From the NCBI GenBank assembly GCA_049966155.1, contig JBMFVE010000009.1, positions 16,415 to 80,414 on the forward strand: a DNA stretch of 64,000 nt. Direction: 5' to 3'. The notes beneath the pieces are model-generated. The model worked only from the letters and a program-made list of their open reading frames with translations. It was not told the origin of the DNA and searched no databases. The DNA comes from JBMFVE01 sp049966155 (GTDB lineage Bacteria; Bacteroidota; Ignavibacteria; Kryptoniales; JAKASW01). Below are positions 54,841-63,722 of the stretch, one piece after another. The position numbers and the translations under genes are program-made. Position 1 is the stretch's first letter; every line of letters starts with the position of its first letter.

Positions 54841-55679
54841 CTTACGGTTTCTCCCGATTTGAAGCTTCCGATAACTTTTAAATTATGTGAAAGCTCAGCA
54901 AGATTATCAACCGCATGCATACAGCGAGGTTCAGTAATTGACCCCTTAAAGTCAATATAAAACCGATACTCCCAGAGTTTTCCCGACAGAGGTATCGAAT
55001 CAATGGACAGCAAGTCTATATCCCGAATTGCAAAAACGCTCAAAGCTCTGTAAAGGGCACCCGGCATGTTTCTTAACGTAAAAATAACGGTAGTCTTGTC
55101 GGCATTCTTCTCAACAGTAAATTTTGGAGAAATAATTACAAACCTTGTGTAGTTTTCTGAATCATTCTCAATCCGTCTCCGTAAAACCTTTAATCGATAG
55201 TGCTCTGCAGCTTCTTCACTTGATATTGCGGCAGCAGTTAAATCGTTCATCTCAGCGACATGTCTGGCTGCTCCCGCTGTATCATAAAATTCAACAGGCT
55301 TTAAACGATTCCGCCTGAGAAAATCACGACACTGCATCAAAGCCTGCGGGTGAGAGTAAACTTTCCTTATACTGCTGAGACGTGCATCTCCTTTTGCAAC
55401 AAGAACATGGGAAATTTTAAGCTTAATTTCACCAACAACATAAACTTTATGATCGCCGAGAAGATTAAAGACCTCTCGAATGCCCCCATTCAGAGTGTTT
55501 TCAACCGGTACAACTCCAAAGTTGGCTGCCGAACTTTCAACTTCATGAAATACATTGCTAAATGTGAGACATGGCTTCAGTTCAAGCTTTACCTTACCAA
55601 AAAATTTTCTGGCAGCCCTTTCGCTGTACGCCCCCAGTTCACCCTGAAAGGCGACTTTAATTTTTCTTGACTCTTTCAT
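54837..55679 (-). CDS. pheA: Prephenate dehydratase with ACT domain
   Basis: 280 residues. The catalytic domain has VAFQGELGAYSERAARKFF, VPVENTLNGGIREVFNLL and the NYTRFVIIS block that contains the TRF motif. The ACT domain (about 195-275) starts TTVIFTLRNMPGALYRALSV with an ESRP-like segment (SIPLSGKLWEYRFYIDF), giving feedback control by phenylalanine. It converts prephenate to phenylpyruvate, downstream of the chorismate mutase at 6.0-6.3 kb. It is coupled to ftsX by a TTGA overlap. Confidence 0.95.
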   Translation of the reverse strand: MKESRKIKVAFQGELGAYSERAARKFFGKVKLELKPCLTFSNVFHEVESSAANFGVVPVENTLNGGIREVFNLLGDHKVYVVGEIKLKISHVLVAKGDARLSSIRKVYSHPQALMQCRDFLRRNRLKPVEFYDTAGAARHVAEMNDLTAAAISSEEAAEHYRLKVLRRRIENDSENYTRFVIISPKFTVEKNADKTTVIFTLRNMPGALYRALSVFAIRDIDLLSIDSIPLSGKLWEYRFYIDFKGSITEPRCMHAVDNLAELSHNLKVIGSFKSGETVS

Positions 55680-55681
55680 AA

Positions 55682-56185
55682 TTAAAAATTCGATTCATCC
55701 CTCCATAGTGAAATTTTCCAGGGTGCACTTCCCGATACGCGGTTCAACTCAAAATACGCTTTTCCATCTACCTCGGCAACGTCCCCTGGATTAAATGCAA
55801 CTGTCAGGGTAAAGCCTCTCGTCACTGCTGCATGCAAAGAATCTTCAGTAAGAGAGTAAATATTGTTCCAGCTCAAGACCAGTCTATCAACCAATTGAAA
55901 CATTGAACTGGTTGATCTCATTTCATCATCCCTTCCCCATGCGACGTCAACTGCCTTATCGTAATCTCTGTAAATAAAAGTAAAGTTCGAGGCAATTAGC
56001 TTTGAATAGACAGTTGTGTCCTTAAAAGTATACGCATAAAGAAAATTCTGAAAAACCCCATCAATTGTAGTTTGATCACTCAAGATTCCACCAACATTTT
56101 GACGTTGCGCAGCTAATCTTGGAGCAAAAGGGTTCTCACAGCTTATTATGGCTGCACTCAGCATCGGAACAAGTAAGAATTTCAT
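55682..56185 (-). CDS. Lipoprotein of unknown function, paired with the upstream lipoprotein
   Basis: 167 residues from ATG 56185, which overlaps the stop of the upstream lipoprotein gene (ATGA). The signal KFLLVPMLSAAIISC ends in a lipobox (AIISC) and is followed by ENPFAPRLA. The rest is a compact alpha-beta fold reminiscent of the NTF2/SnoaL-like shape (FQNFLYAYTFKDTTVYSKLI; VDGKAYFELNRVSGSAPW). I do not recognise the family. It lies two bases from pheA. Confidence 0.65.
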   Translation of the reverse strand: MKFLLVPMLSAAIISCENPFAPRLAAQRQNVGGILSDQTTIDGVFQNFLYAYTFKDTTVYSKLIASNFTFIYRDYDKAVDVAWGRDDEMRSTSSMFQLVDRLVLSWNNIYSLTEDSLHAAVTRGFTLTVAFNPGDVAEVDGKAYFELNRVSGSAPWKISLWRDESNF

Positions 56186-56775
56186 TGTCCACTGAACCTT
56201 GCCTTTAACTCGCTCCATGTAAAATTATTCCCGATTTTCGAATCAATCCAGCGATAGATAGACCAGTTTCTGTTTCTATCGACGCCAAGAAAAAATTGAA
56301 GATTTCCCTCTGCTTCCTGAGGAATTCCAGCTACCTTATGGGGCCAGAAAAGTACATAGTTTGCATTATATATTGCAGAATCACCTTGAAATGTCATCGT
56401 CTCTGATGATAGAGTCAATGTTGCCGTTGCAGAGGCTGATGACTGGATTTTAAGGTTGTTGAAGTATGAACGCTCAGAATTCAGGTTCCAGTCCATAAAG
56501 ATTGACCTGTACTGTCCAAAGACATCAGCAGGGGGAACAAATTCAAATCTTGTACCGCCAAAAGATGTATCTGAAAGACATGCAATATAGTTGTCGACAT
56601 TTTGATCATTGATAGAGCTTTTGAGGTTGTTTATAACTATATCTGGAGATGTGGGGGGTATAAAGTTTGTCCTTGACTGCCCTGGGGGCTGAGGTGTCCT
56701 GGTTTCAAAAACTCCACAGCCTGAAACAAAAAATAATATAAACACAAACAAAACCTGGAGACCTGCTTCATTCAA
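56182..56775 (-). CDS. Lipoprotein of unknown function
   Basis: 197 residues. The signal peptide ends in FVSGC (Cys at about 20), then a Pro/Thr-rich linker (ETRTPQPPGQSRTNFIPP). The remaining region (PDIVINNLKSSINDQNVDNY, IACLSDTSFGGTRFEFVPP, NWSIYRWIDSKIG) resembles an NTF2-like fold, like the next gene, so the two may be distant paralogues. It overlaps recR by eight bases. Function unknown. Confidence 0.65.
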   Translation of the reverse strand: MNEAGLQVLFVFILFFVSGCGVFETRTPQPPGQSRTNFIPPTSPDIVINNLKSSINDQNVDNYIACLSDTSFGGTRFEFVPPADVFGQYRSIFMDWNLNSERSYFNNLKIQSSASATATLTLSSETMTFQGDSAIYNANYVLFWPHKVAGIPQEAEGNLQFFLGVDRNRNWSIYRWIDSKIGNNFTWSELKARFSGQ

Positions 56776-57364
56776 GTTTGAGTCGTCCCTCTAATGCTCG
56801 AACCAATGTTGCTTCGTCAGCAAACTCCAGGTCACCTCCTACAGGGATGCCGCGCGCTATCCGCGTCACTTTTACCCCCAACGGCTTCAAAAGATTCCAG
56901 AGATAAACTGTTGTTGCTTCACCCTCAACATCTGGATTTGTAGCAAGTATTACTTCTCTGACGCCACTCAGTCGCTGGAGGAGCTCTTTTATATGAAGTT
57001 TGTCCGGTCCTATTCCTTCGAGAGGATTCAGAGAACCCCCAAGGACATGATACACGCCTTTAAATTCGTTGGTTTTCTCCAGAGCTATAACATCAATTGG
57101 TTCTTCTACGACGCAGATAAAAGAATGATCACGATCAGGATCTGAACATATTGGACAGGGATCTTTTTCTGTTATGTTAAAACAAACTGAACAAAAGCGT
57201 ATCTTCTTCTTGACATCAATTATTGCCCTGGCAAGGCGCTCTGCCTCCTCGATATTGGATTTAAGGATGTAAAGGGATAGCCGCATTGCTGTTTTTCGTC
57301 CGATTCCAGGCAACTTGCTGAACTCACTGATGAGCGTTTCGAGTGCTTCAGACGTGTAAATCAT
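56768..57364 (-). CDS. recR: Recombination protein RecR
   Basis: 198 residues: helix-hairpin-helix (LPGIGRKTAMRLSLYIL), the four-cysteine zinc motif CSVCFNITEKDPCPIC, and a Toprim domain with VVEEPIDVIALEKT and ATNPDVEGEATTVYL. Ends in TRIARGIPVGGDLEFADEAT, as in the family. It loads RecA at gaps with RecO. It is adjacent to ebfC, the usual recR partner; dnaX, often upstream, is not present. Confidence 0.97.
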   Translation of the reverse strand: MIYTSEALETLISEFSKLPGIGRKTAMRLSLYILKSNIEEAERLARAIIDVKKKIRFCSVCFNITEKDPCPICSDPDRDHSFICVVEEPIDVIALEKTNEFKGVYHVLGGSLNPLEGIGPDKLHIKELLQRLSGVREVILATNPDVEGEATTVYLWNLLKPLGVKVTRIARGIPVGGDLEFADEATLVRALEGRLKLE

Positions 57365-57697
57365 TTATGAAACCCCGCCGAACTTAAACCCGGGAAACAT
57401 AGTAAGTAATCCCTGAGCACTTGAACCGAGATGTTGCGATGCAAGGGCTTCCGCTTTTGAGAGCGCATCGTTTACTGCTGCTGCAACGAGGTCTTCAATC
57501 ATTTCCTTATCACCCGTTTTTAGCAAGCTGTCATCAATAAAAATACTGATAATTTCGCGCTTGCCGTTGGCTTTCACCTTCACCATCCCTGCACCTGATT
57601 CACCTTCTACCGTCATCGCTTCCAGCTCGCTCATAGCCTTTTCAATGTTTTTTTGCATTTCTGCAAGCAATTTCTGCATATCGCCAAAGTTGTACAT
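57365..57697 (-). CDS. ebfC: YbaB/EbfC nucleoid-associated protein
   Basis: 110 residues: MQKLLAEMQKNIEKAMSELE at the N-terminus, then VKVKANGKREIISIFID and the helical C-terminus AAAVNDALSKAEALASQHLG. It binds DNA as a dimer. A GAGGAG site precedes the ATG. It lies immediately before recR with no gap. Confidence 0.95.
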   Translation of the reverse strand: MYNFGDMQKLLAEMQKNIEKAMSELEAMTVEGESGAGMVKVKANGKREIISIFIDDSLLKTGDKEMIEDLVAAAVNDALSKAEALASQHLGSSAQGLLTMFPGFKFGGVS

Positions 57698-57759
57698 TTT
57701 TTTCTCCTCATAAAAATATATTGCCTGATTGAACCCCGTTCAATGCAGAGCAATTCATT

Positions 57760-59733
57760 TTATAGAACTGCAAAATCAATTTCGTGGCGCTCCATATTCA
57801 CACGCACCACCTTCACCTTTACCCTGTCTCCAAGCTGATACACTTTCCCTGTTCGTCTCCCCTTTACTAAAAAATCCTTTTCATGGAAGATGTAATAGTC
57901 ATCCAGCTCCCTCAACGGGACAAGACCTTCTATTAAAAGTTCATTAATTTCCACAAAGAAACCAAACTTTGTGATACCGGAAATTGTACCCTCGTACTCA
58001 TCGCCAACGTGATTCAGCATATATTGAACCTGCTTGACCTTAATTGATTCTCGCTCTGCCTCAACAGCTCTTCTTTCCGCCTCACTTGCCTTTTTACTCA
58101 CTTCCGAAACTAACTTCTTAAGTCCTTGTAGGTCTTCCGGTTGTTGTCCTGTTGTATAAGAGTACAGTAACCGATGAACAATCAAATCTGGATACCGTCT
58201 GATTGGTGAAGTAAAATGTGTGTAATACTTAAAGGCAAGGCCAAAATGCCCTATGTTCTTTTCCGAGTATACTGCCTTTGCCATTGATCGCAAAACAATA
58301 TCATTTACAAGATACTCTTCCGGCTTCCCCTCCACGCTCCTCAGAAGCTTTTGAAGTTGCTTTTGATTTATTGTCCCATCATGCTCAAGTTTGTAACCAA
58401 GATGTGAAACAAAGATGCTCAACTCTTTTATGCGGTCAGGATCAGGTGCATCATGAACCCGATAGATAAATGGTTTTGCTTTAACCCCGGCCTTTCCTAT
58501 GTGAGATGCGACTAATTTGTTGGCGAGAAGCATAAGCTCCTCAATGAGTCTGTGACTGTCAAGTCTGATTTTCTTCATTATTTCAATTGGCCGGCCAAAT
58601 TCATCATAGACAAACTTGGCTTCAGGTAAATCGAAATCTATGCTACCTGCACGCTGTCTCAGCTTGCCAAGGGTTTTAGCCACTGAATTCATTGTAAGTA
58701 TCTCGTCCGCAAAGTCCCCTTTCTGCGACTCAATGATTTTCTGAACCTCTTCATATGTGAACCTTCTCTTGCTTCGTATTATTGACTTATCTATCCTGTA
58801 ATCAATGACCTTCCCTGTCGAAGTAATATGGATGACGACGGAATAGGTGAGGCGGTCGACATTTGGATTCAAACTACAGATCTCGTTAGAAAGCTTATGG
58901 GGAAGCATCGGAATAACACCGCTTGTAAGATAAACGCTCGTTCCGCGCCGGTACGCCTCTTTATCTAGTGCCGACCCAGGACGGACGTAATAGCTAACAT
59001 CAGCTATATGTACACCAAGCTCATATTCGTCATCTCCTAACTTCCTAATGGAAACCGCATCATCAAAATCTTTTGCATCTTCGGGATCTATCGTAAATAC
59101 ATTATCGTTTCTAAAGTCAAGCCTTCTTCTTATTTCTTCCTCAGGAATTTCATCAGTTACGGCCTCTGCTTCCTCAACAACCTGTCGGGGAAAATCAATT
59201 TCCAGTCCGTACTCTGCTGCAATACTCCTTAATTCCACATCCGGTTTGCCGGCATTTCCAAGCGTTTCAACAACTACTGCATGCTCCTCTCCCGTGCGGC
59301 CAATTTTAATTCTCGCAAGTACTTTTTCTCCTTCTTTTGCACCTGCAAGGTCTTTCCTCGATATTTCAATAGCATTGCGCAAGTCCCTTTCTTTTCTTAC
59401 GAGAAAGAATGCGTTTTTCAATCTCCTGATAGTGCCTACAGCCATCGTTTCTTTTTCCTGAGGACTTTCGGCTTCAACAACGGGTATCCCTGCTGCACTT
59501 GACCCGTACTTCCTCCTCCCTGTTCTCTTTATATCCCCACTTTTTTCCATTTCTCTCATAACCTGCTTTAACGCTGCATATTCATGATCGCCTTTAAACC
59601 CTAATAATCGGGCAAGCTGTCTTTTCTTGAATGTTGCATTCGGGTTTTTCCTGAGGAAAGCAGACACTTTTTCTGCAATTTTTTCCTGCAGGTTTTTTGT
59701 TCTAATTTTCTGTGATTGTTTTTTCATACTCAT
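57760..59733 (-). CDS. rnr: Ribonuclease R (VacB/RNase II family)
   Basis: 657 residues. An N-terminal winged-helix region (about 20-70) is followed by OB/cold-shock domains, an RNB catalytic domain with the Asp cluster in VFTIDPEDAKDFDDAVSI, and an S1 domain at the C-terminus (GDEYEGTISGITKFGFFVEI). It degrades structured RNA 3' to 5'. The first 32 bases overlap the amidase gene end; ATG 59733 and ATG 59727 are both possible. Confidence 0.95.
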   Translation of the reverse strand: MSMKKQSQKIRTKNLQEKIAEKVSAFLRKNPNATFKKRQLARLLGFKGDHEYAALKQVMREMEKSGDIKRTGRRKYGSSAAGIPVVEAESPQEKETMAVGTIRRLKNAFFLVRKERDLRNAIEISRKDLAGAKEGEKVLARIKIGRTGEEHAVVVETLGNAGKPDVELRSIAAEYGLEIDFPRQVVEEAEAVTDEIPEEEIRRRLDFRNDNVFTIDPEDAKDFDDAVSIRKLGDDEYELGVHIADVSYYVRPGSALDKEAYRRGTSVYLTSGVIPMLPHKLSNEICSLNPNVDRLTYSVVIHITSTGKVIDYRIDKSIIRSKRRFTYEEVQKIIESQKGDFADEILTMNSVAKTLGKLRQRAGSIDFDLPEAKFVYDEFGRPIEIMKKIRLDSHRLIEELMLLANKLVASHIGKAGVKAKPFIYRVHDAPDPDRIKELSIFVSHLGYKLEHDGTINQKQLQKLLRSVEGKPEEYLVNDIVLRSMAKAVYSEKNIGHFGLAFKYYTHFTSPIRRYPDLIVHRLLYSYTTGQQPEDLQGLKKLVSEVSKKASEAERRAVEAERESIKVKQVQYMLNHVGDEYEGTISGITKFGFFVEINELLIEGLVPLRELDDYYIFHEKDFLVKGRRTGKVYQLGDRVKVKVVRVNMERHEIDFAVL

Positions 59734-61228
59734 TCTTAAATTTTACAATTGCGTTTGCAATGCCCCTCGCTATTGCCTCCTGTCCTCTATTACTTCTTAG
59801 ATACCTCTCCTCCGAGGGGTTTGAAAGATATCCGGTTTCAATGAGCACCGAAGGCATAGAAGCTCCAACGAGCACATAAAAGCCGGCCTGACTGACACCG
59901 TTGTCGGATACTGCCGCTACTTTAGGCACCTCCTGCGCAATCAAATCAGCTAGCTGTTCGGAATACTTCACATAAGCACTGTGGGCCATTGAAGTCAGGA
60001 TTATATTATCGGTATCATATGCTTTATAACGTTTTTCATAATCATTTTCGTATTTAATTGCAGCGTTTTCCTGTGCAGCAATTCTAATAGCCTCCTCAGT
60101 TCTACCTGGTCTTAGAAAATACACTTCCAGGCCATTTGCCGAATTTGGTTTCCTTGGCATAGAGTTGCAGTGTATGCTGATAAAAAGTTTCCCTCCAACC
60201 TCATTTGCAATTTCCCCTCGTTTGTCGAGTTCCACAAATGAGTCGTTATCTCGTGTCATTACGACTTTTATGCCTTTTAATTTCTGTTCTATGTACCTCT
60301 TTAAATCTTTCGCTATTGCCAGAGTAACATTCTTTTCCTCTGTGCCAAAAACTCCAATTGCTCCTGGATCTCTCCCCCCGTGACCGGCATCTATGACAAT
60401 CACGTCCAGCTTCCAGTTTTCCTTCTCTGCGGAAAGTTTCTTCCTGACCTCATCGGAATAAATCTTTCTCACATCGGCGTTCGAAAAGAGTGAAACAACA
60501 ACCTGAAGATTGCTGGAGTCAATTGTGACCTGCCTGGCAACATACTGTTTTTGAAGGAAGAAGCTTAACTGTAAAGACCCTGGATTCTGAACAGCCATCA
60601 CCTTATGGAAAACAGGGTTCGAAGGGATTGAATTTAGCAATGGGATGTTTCCCGTAGCTGGCATTATCGTCAAATATAAAATGTTTTGTGTCAACGCCGC
60701 CTCCACATGAGCAGGGAGTGCTTGCATGCGAACACGAATTACAGCACCGTTTTCTTTTTCTTCAGCATCTGCATAACTTACAATCGGAGAAACATTCACA
60801 GAACTATAAAAGGTCAGTTGCCCCTCGGCTTCGTCGTAAGCTAGAGTCCCATCTGCAATAATAGAGAAATACTTGCTGCAATATTTAATGGGAACATAAA
60901 GGAGACGATTTGCAACAAGTACCGGAAGAGGCATCTGATAGGCAGAAGATCCTTTTCTGTTAGAGACTACAATAAAACTGTTGTTTGGGGTAAAAAGGAT
61001 ACTTCCGTTTTTTGAAAATACACTGACTTTTCCTGTTGATGGGAGAGATAGGATCTGCAGAGAAAGAGAAGCGGCCAGTTCATTTAATGATATGTACGCA
61101 TGATTTTTTTCCTCAAATCCACTTATATAAATTGGAGTCGATTTAATTCCATAAAGAGGGACAATTTTTGCCTGAGCGGAGCAAAGTGTTGGTACTATCA
61201 GTAAAAGGAATAAATACTTTCTACACAT
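59702..61228 (-). CDS. N-acetylmuramoyl-L-alanine amidase (AMIN + Amidase_3)
   Basis: 508 residues from ATG 61228, chosen because the signal peptide CRKYLFLLLIVPTLCSAQA starts there; the longer frame adds 24 residues. It has a copper-amine-oxidase-like N-terminal domain, an AMIN-like region (about 160-260), and Amidase_3 with zinc ligands in VIDAGHGGRDPGAIG, KNVTLAIAKDL, SIHCNSMP and catalytic Glu in VLIETGYLSNP. It cleaves peptides from glycan during cell separation. It overlaps the TIGR02757 stop by eight bases. Confidence 0.93.
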   Translation of the reverse strand: MCRKYLFLLLIVPTLCSAQAKIVPLYGIKSTPIYISGFEEKNHAYISLNELAASLSLQILSLPSTGKVSVFSKNGSILFTPNNSFIVVSNRKGSSAYQMPLPVLVANRLLYVPIKYCSKYFSIIADGTLAYDEAEGQLTFYSSVNVSPIVSYADAEEKENGAVIRVRMQALPAHVEAALTQNILYLTIMPATGNIPLLNSIPSNPVFHKVMAVQNPGSLQLSFFLQKQYVARQVTIDSSNLQVVVSLFSNADVRKIYSDEVRKKLSAEKENWKLDVIVIDAGHGGRDPGAIGVFGTEEKNVTLAIAKDLKRYIEQKLKGIKVVMTRDNDSFVELDKRGEIANEVGGKLFISIHCNSMPRKPNSANGLEVYFLRPGRTEEAIRIAAQENAAIKYENDYEKRYKAYDTDNIILTSMAHSAYVKYSEQLADLIAQEVPKVAAVSDNGVSQAGFYVLVGASMPSVLIETGYLSNPSEERYLRSNRGQEAIARGIANAIVKFKNEYEKTITEN

Positions 61229-62045
61229 GTACAGATTTTCGAATTTTAATTCCGTATAAAAATAAGGGGATATCGTATTTGACAGGATCATGAGGGTCAA
61301 GCTCCTTAAGAGCTTCTGTAATTTCTACAGCTGTTTTCCAGTTATCTGCTTTTCTCTTTATGATACCAAGTTTCCTGGCAGCACGGGATACATTGACATC
61401 AAGGGGTATGATCAGATTGCCTTTCCCAAACCAATCATATATGCCAAAATCAATTTCATCCTTTCTGACCATCCAGCGTAGAAACATGTTCATCCTCTTG
61501 CAAGCACTTCCCTGATCAGGGCTTGCCAGGAGTGCTGCAGCAAGCCTGGTGACTTTACCGCCAAGTGCCTTCGGTAACTTCTGAGATTTCATTTCATTCA
61601 AGAACCCGGATAGTGTGTCAAAAGCAGGCTGTGTGGTGGAATCGTTAAAATATTTCATCAGTGCTAATTCAAGACTCCCGTACCTCAAAACTATTAGTTT
61701 AAGCATATAAAGAATCTGAATTACATCAGCAGAGTAAATATTCTTATAAGCAAATTGCACATAGCCCGCGAGTTCTTTTTTAACAACATTCGGATCAAAA
61801 TTTACAATGAAATCAAATGGTGAGTCATCTATAAGGTCAAATATTTTATTTAATGATCTTATAATAGCATATCTGGGGCCAAGAGCCAAAATCGAGGCAA
61901 TGAATGCGGAAATTTCAATATCTAATTTATTAGAGTATTGTTTTGGAAAAAACACGGGATCAGAGACATGAAAATTAATAATCGAAGAGCTCATTTTATA
62001 ATCATCAAACAACTTCTCTACCAATGCAAGATTTTCAGCAATCAT
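61221..62045 (-). CDS. TIGR02757 family protein
   Basis: 274 residues from ATG 62045; a TTG two codons earlier is less likely. The family pattern is clear: DPVFFPKQYSNKLDIEISAF, IASILALGPRYAIIRSL, and SACKRMNMFLRWMVRKDE, IDFGIYDWFGKGNLIIPLD, with a helix-hairpin-helix-like C-terminal part. A uncharacterised family common in Bacteroidota and relatives, with a fold akin to DNA glycosylases; its activity is unknown. Confidence 0.88.
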   Translation of the reverse strand: MIAENLALVEKLFDDYKMSSSIINFHVSDPVFFPKQYSNKLDIEISAFIASILALGPRYAIIRSLNKIFDLIDDSPFDFIVNFDPNVVKKELAGYVQFAYKNIYSADVIQILYMLKLIVLRYGSLELALMKYFNDSTTQPAFDTLSGFLNEMKSQKLPKALGGKVTRLAAALLASPDQGSACKRMNMFLRWMVRKDEIDFGIYDWFGKGNLIIPLDVNVSRAARKLGIIKRKADNWKTAVEITEALKELDPHDPVKYDIPLFLYGIKIRKSVHV

Positions 62046-62195
62046 AAACAAAACAGAACGACCTGGAAAAAGCTGTTTAACGTCATCGTCATTTTAAAGT
62101 AAATCTTTTTATTTAATTGAACAAAGGTCATGACTGAGATTTTCTAGCAGAGGCAGGCAAATCTTCCCCCGAAACTTCGAAAAATTAATGCAGAG

Positions 62196-62269
<74 letters not shown>

Positions 62270-62419
62270 TTTGCATCAAATCCAATTTAACCATTAAAGT
62301 CAATCAGTCAAATACCTCATTTTGCCCGCCCAGAGTCCGTCTACCGGTAACCAGCTTAATCTTCTCGTCTCTCAGCCTCCCAAACTTCCCTACCCCGCAA
62401 CCAGATTAATCCCTAAGAG

Positions 62420-62812
62420 TCAGTCATCAGATGAAATCCTGGCAACGAGATCCTCGAGAAAACTTCTGGTTTCAATCAACACGCTCTTAATTTCTTCAAG
62501 ATTTGGCTTATTATTACCGTTTGTTAATTGTTGATTCAATCCTTCATCTTTGGATTCCTGTCCCGTGGACCTCGAGGACAACGCTTTCCTTGCCCCTTCT
62601 ATTGTAAAGCCTTCATCACGAACAAGGTGCTTAATCTCAAATATTAAATTTATGTCCTTATTGGTGTAAATTCTATTTCCTGCACGATTCTTGGAAGGCT
62701 TGAGGGCTTCAAACTGTGATTCCCAGTAACGCAGCACGTGCTGTTCCAGACCTGTGATTCGACTGACTTCAGAAATAGAATAATACAATTTCTTAAATTC
62801 GAAATCTTTCAT
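62420..62812 (-). CDS. MerR-family transcriptional regulator
   Basis: 130 residues from ATG 62812; a TTG six codons earlier is the alternative. The N-terminal winged helix is typical: YSISEVSRITGLEQHVLRYW, then NRIYTNKDINLIFEIKHLVR. It lacks the metal-ligand cysteines of CueR/MerR, so it is not the regulator of the efflux island on sequence grounds. A dimerisation helix and short C-terminus follow. The target is unknown; it resembles the small MerR proteins near tRNA or division genes. Confidence 0.88.
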   Translation of the reverse strand: MKDFEFKKLYYSISEVSRITGLEQHVLRYWESQFEALKPSKNRAGNRIYTNKDINLIFEIKHLVRDEGFTIEGARKALSSRSTGQESKDEGLNQQLTNGNNKPNLEEIKSVLIETRSFLEDLVARISSDD

Positions 62813-62954
62813 CCTGCGAAAGTATAACAAAATGATTCGTCAATTGCAAATTTCATTTTAATGTATCTATTTAATTTTTCAATGATTCTGACCACTCTCT
62901 TACAAATTACATGAAGTGGCATTCAGACGATCGGCAACAGTTCGCGTAACCATT

Positions 62955-62989
62955 GACTTTGTCATGACTTTTGTCGAACTTTGTTTGTC
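62955..62989. repeat. Three short direct repeats upstream of tRNA-Arg
   Basis: GACTTTGTC (62955-62963), GACTTTTGTC (62966-62975) and ACTTTGTTTGTC (62978-62989) repeat with a period of 11-12 bases in the 260-base gap between the merR start and tRNA-Arg. Nothing else is seen in that gap. They may be regulator sites or chance. Confidence 0.3.
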
Positions 62990-63072
62990 GATGGCTAACG
63001 GTCATCATGAAGTATCTGTCTTCAAAGATAGCCGAATCTACAGGTGTAAGAGCATAGCTTGAAAGAGAATTT

Positions 63073-63146
63073 GCGCCCATAGCTCAACTGGATAGAGCAT
63101 CAGACTTCGGATCTGAGGGTTGGGGGTTCGACTCCCTCTGGGCGCG
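63073..63146 (+). tRNA. tRNA-Arg (TCG)
   Basis: A 74-nt cloverleaf: acceptor arms GCGCCCA/TGGGCGC, D-arm GCTC/GAGC, anticodon stem TCAGA/TCTGA with loop CTTCGGA (anticodon TCG), T-arm with TTCGACT, discriminator G. CCA is not encoded. It borders the mobile-element region on its 3' side. Confidence 0.97.
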
Positions 63147-63206
63147 CAAAACTCTTCCATTTTACTGGCATTGAAAAATCCGGAAGCTGCTTAAACAGGA
63201 TTGATG

Positions 63207-63368
63207 ATGAAGAGACTTTTGCGCAGTCTGACCCCCTTGTTTCTTGCGAGATCATATCTTCAAATAAAATACGGAAAACAAATTGTAAAAGCACACCTTG
63301 AGAACATCCCTTTTTCCCGACATACAGGCACGGTAATTGATGAAGAAAAAGGCGAGAGGTTAATGTAA
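63207..63368 (+). CDS. Short basic ORF downstream of tRNA-Arg (possibly a truncated gene)
   Basis: 53 codons with AGGA six bases before the second of two adjacent ATGs. The product begins KRLLRSLTPLFLARSYLQIK and ends HTGTVIDEEKGERLM. It looks like the start of a larger protein cut by the insertion sequence that follows; no family recognised. It could also be chance. Confidence 0.35.
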   Translation: MKRLLRSLTPLFLARSYLQIKYGKQIVKAHLENIPFSRHTGTVIDEEKGERLM

Positions 63369-63473
63369 GGTATTGATAATCAAGGATACGCAAGGATTTG
63401 AACGAGAAATGATTAGAACTGATATTTTGCACCAGATAGGTGAAGGAGAAAAAGGACTTAAAGGAGAGGCATA

Positions 63474-63722
63474 ATGGAACTAAGATTAGAGCGAACAGAA
63501 GAGCGATTAACGCGAAAGACGGGACTGGTATTAATAGACCGATTTGGGAAGAAGGTCAATTTAGGGAATAGAATAGATCGTCAGTTTGGGCGGCCTGGTT
63601 CTAACCGAGGGGTAGGAGCCAGTGAATATGTTTTAACATTGACAGAGATGCTTATAGATGGAGCGATGCATTTGGAGGATGTAAGTGTCCTGGTTCATGG
63701 GTGTGTAAGGAATTTTGTGTAA
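63474..63722 (+). pseudogene. IS1380-type transposase, N-terminal fragment
   Basis: 82 codons after a GGAGAGG site. The sequence ERTEERLTRKTGLVLIDRFG, then GRPGSNRGVGASEYVLTLT and LIDGAMHLEDVSVL, matches the N-terminal domain of IS1380 DDE transposases. Homology stops at about 63698, exactly where the left end of the next element appears to begin; the last six residues are coded by that element. All catalytic residues are missing. Confidence 0.75.

Noticed and set aside
62420..62812. MerR protein as the regulator of the copper island
   Set aside because: It lacks the metal-ligand cysteines of CueR/MerR and is about 35 kb from the island.
63100..63432. A 110-codon minus-strand ORF across tRNA-Arg
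   Set aside because: Its C-terminus (ARPEGVEPPTLRSEV) is the translated complement of the tRNA, a well-known false ORF pattern, and the rest has no family features.
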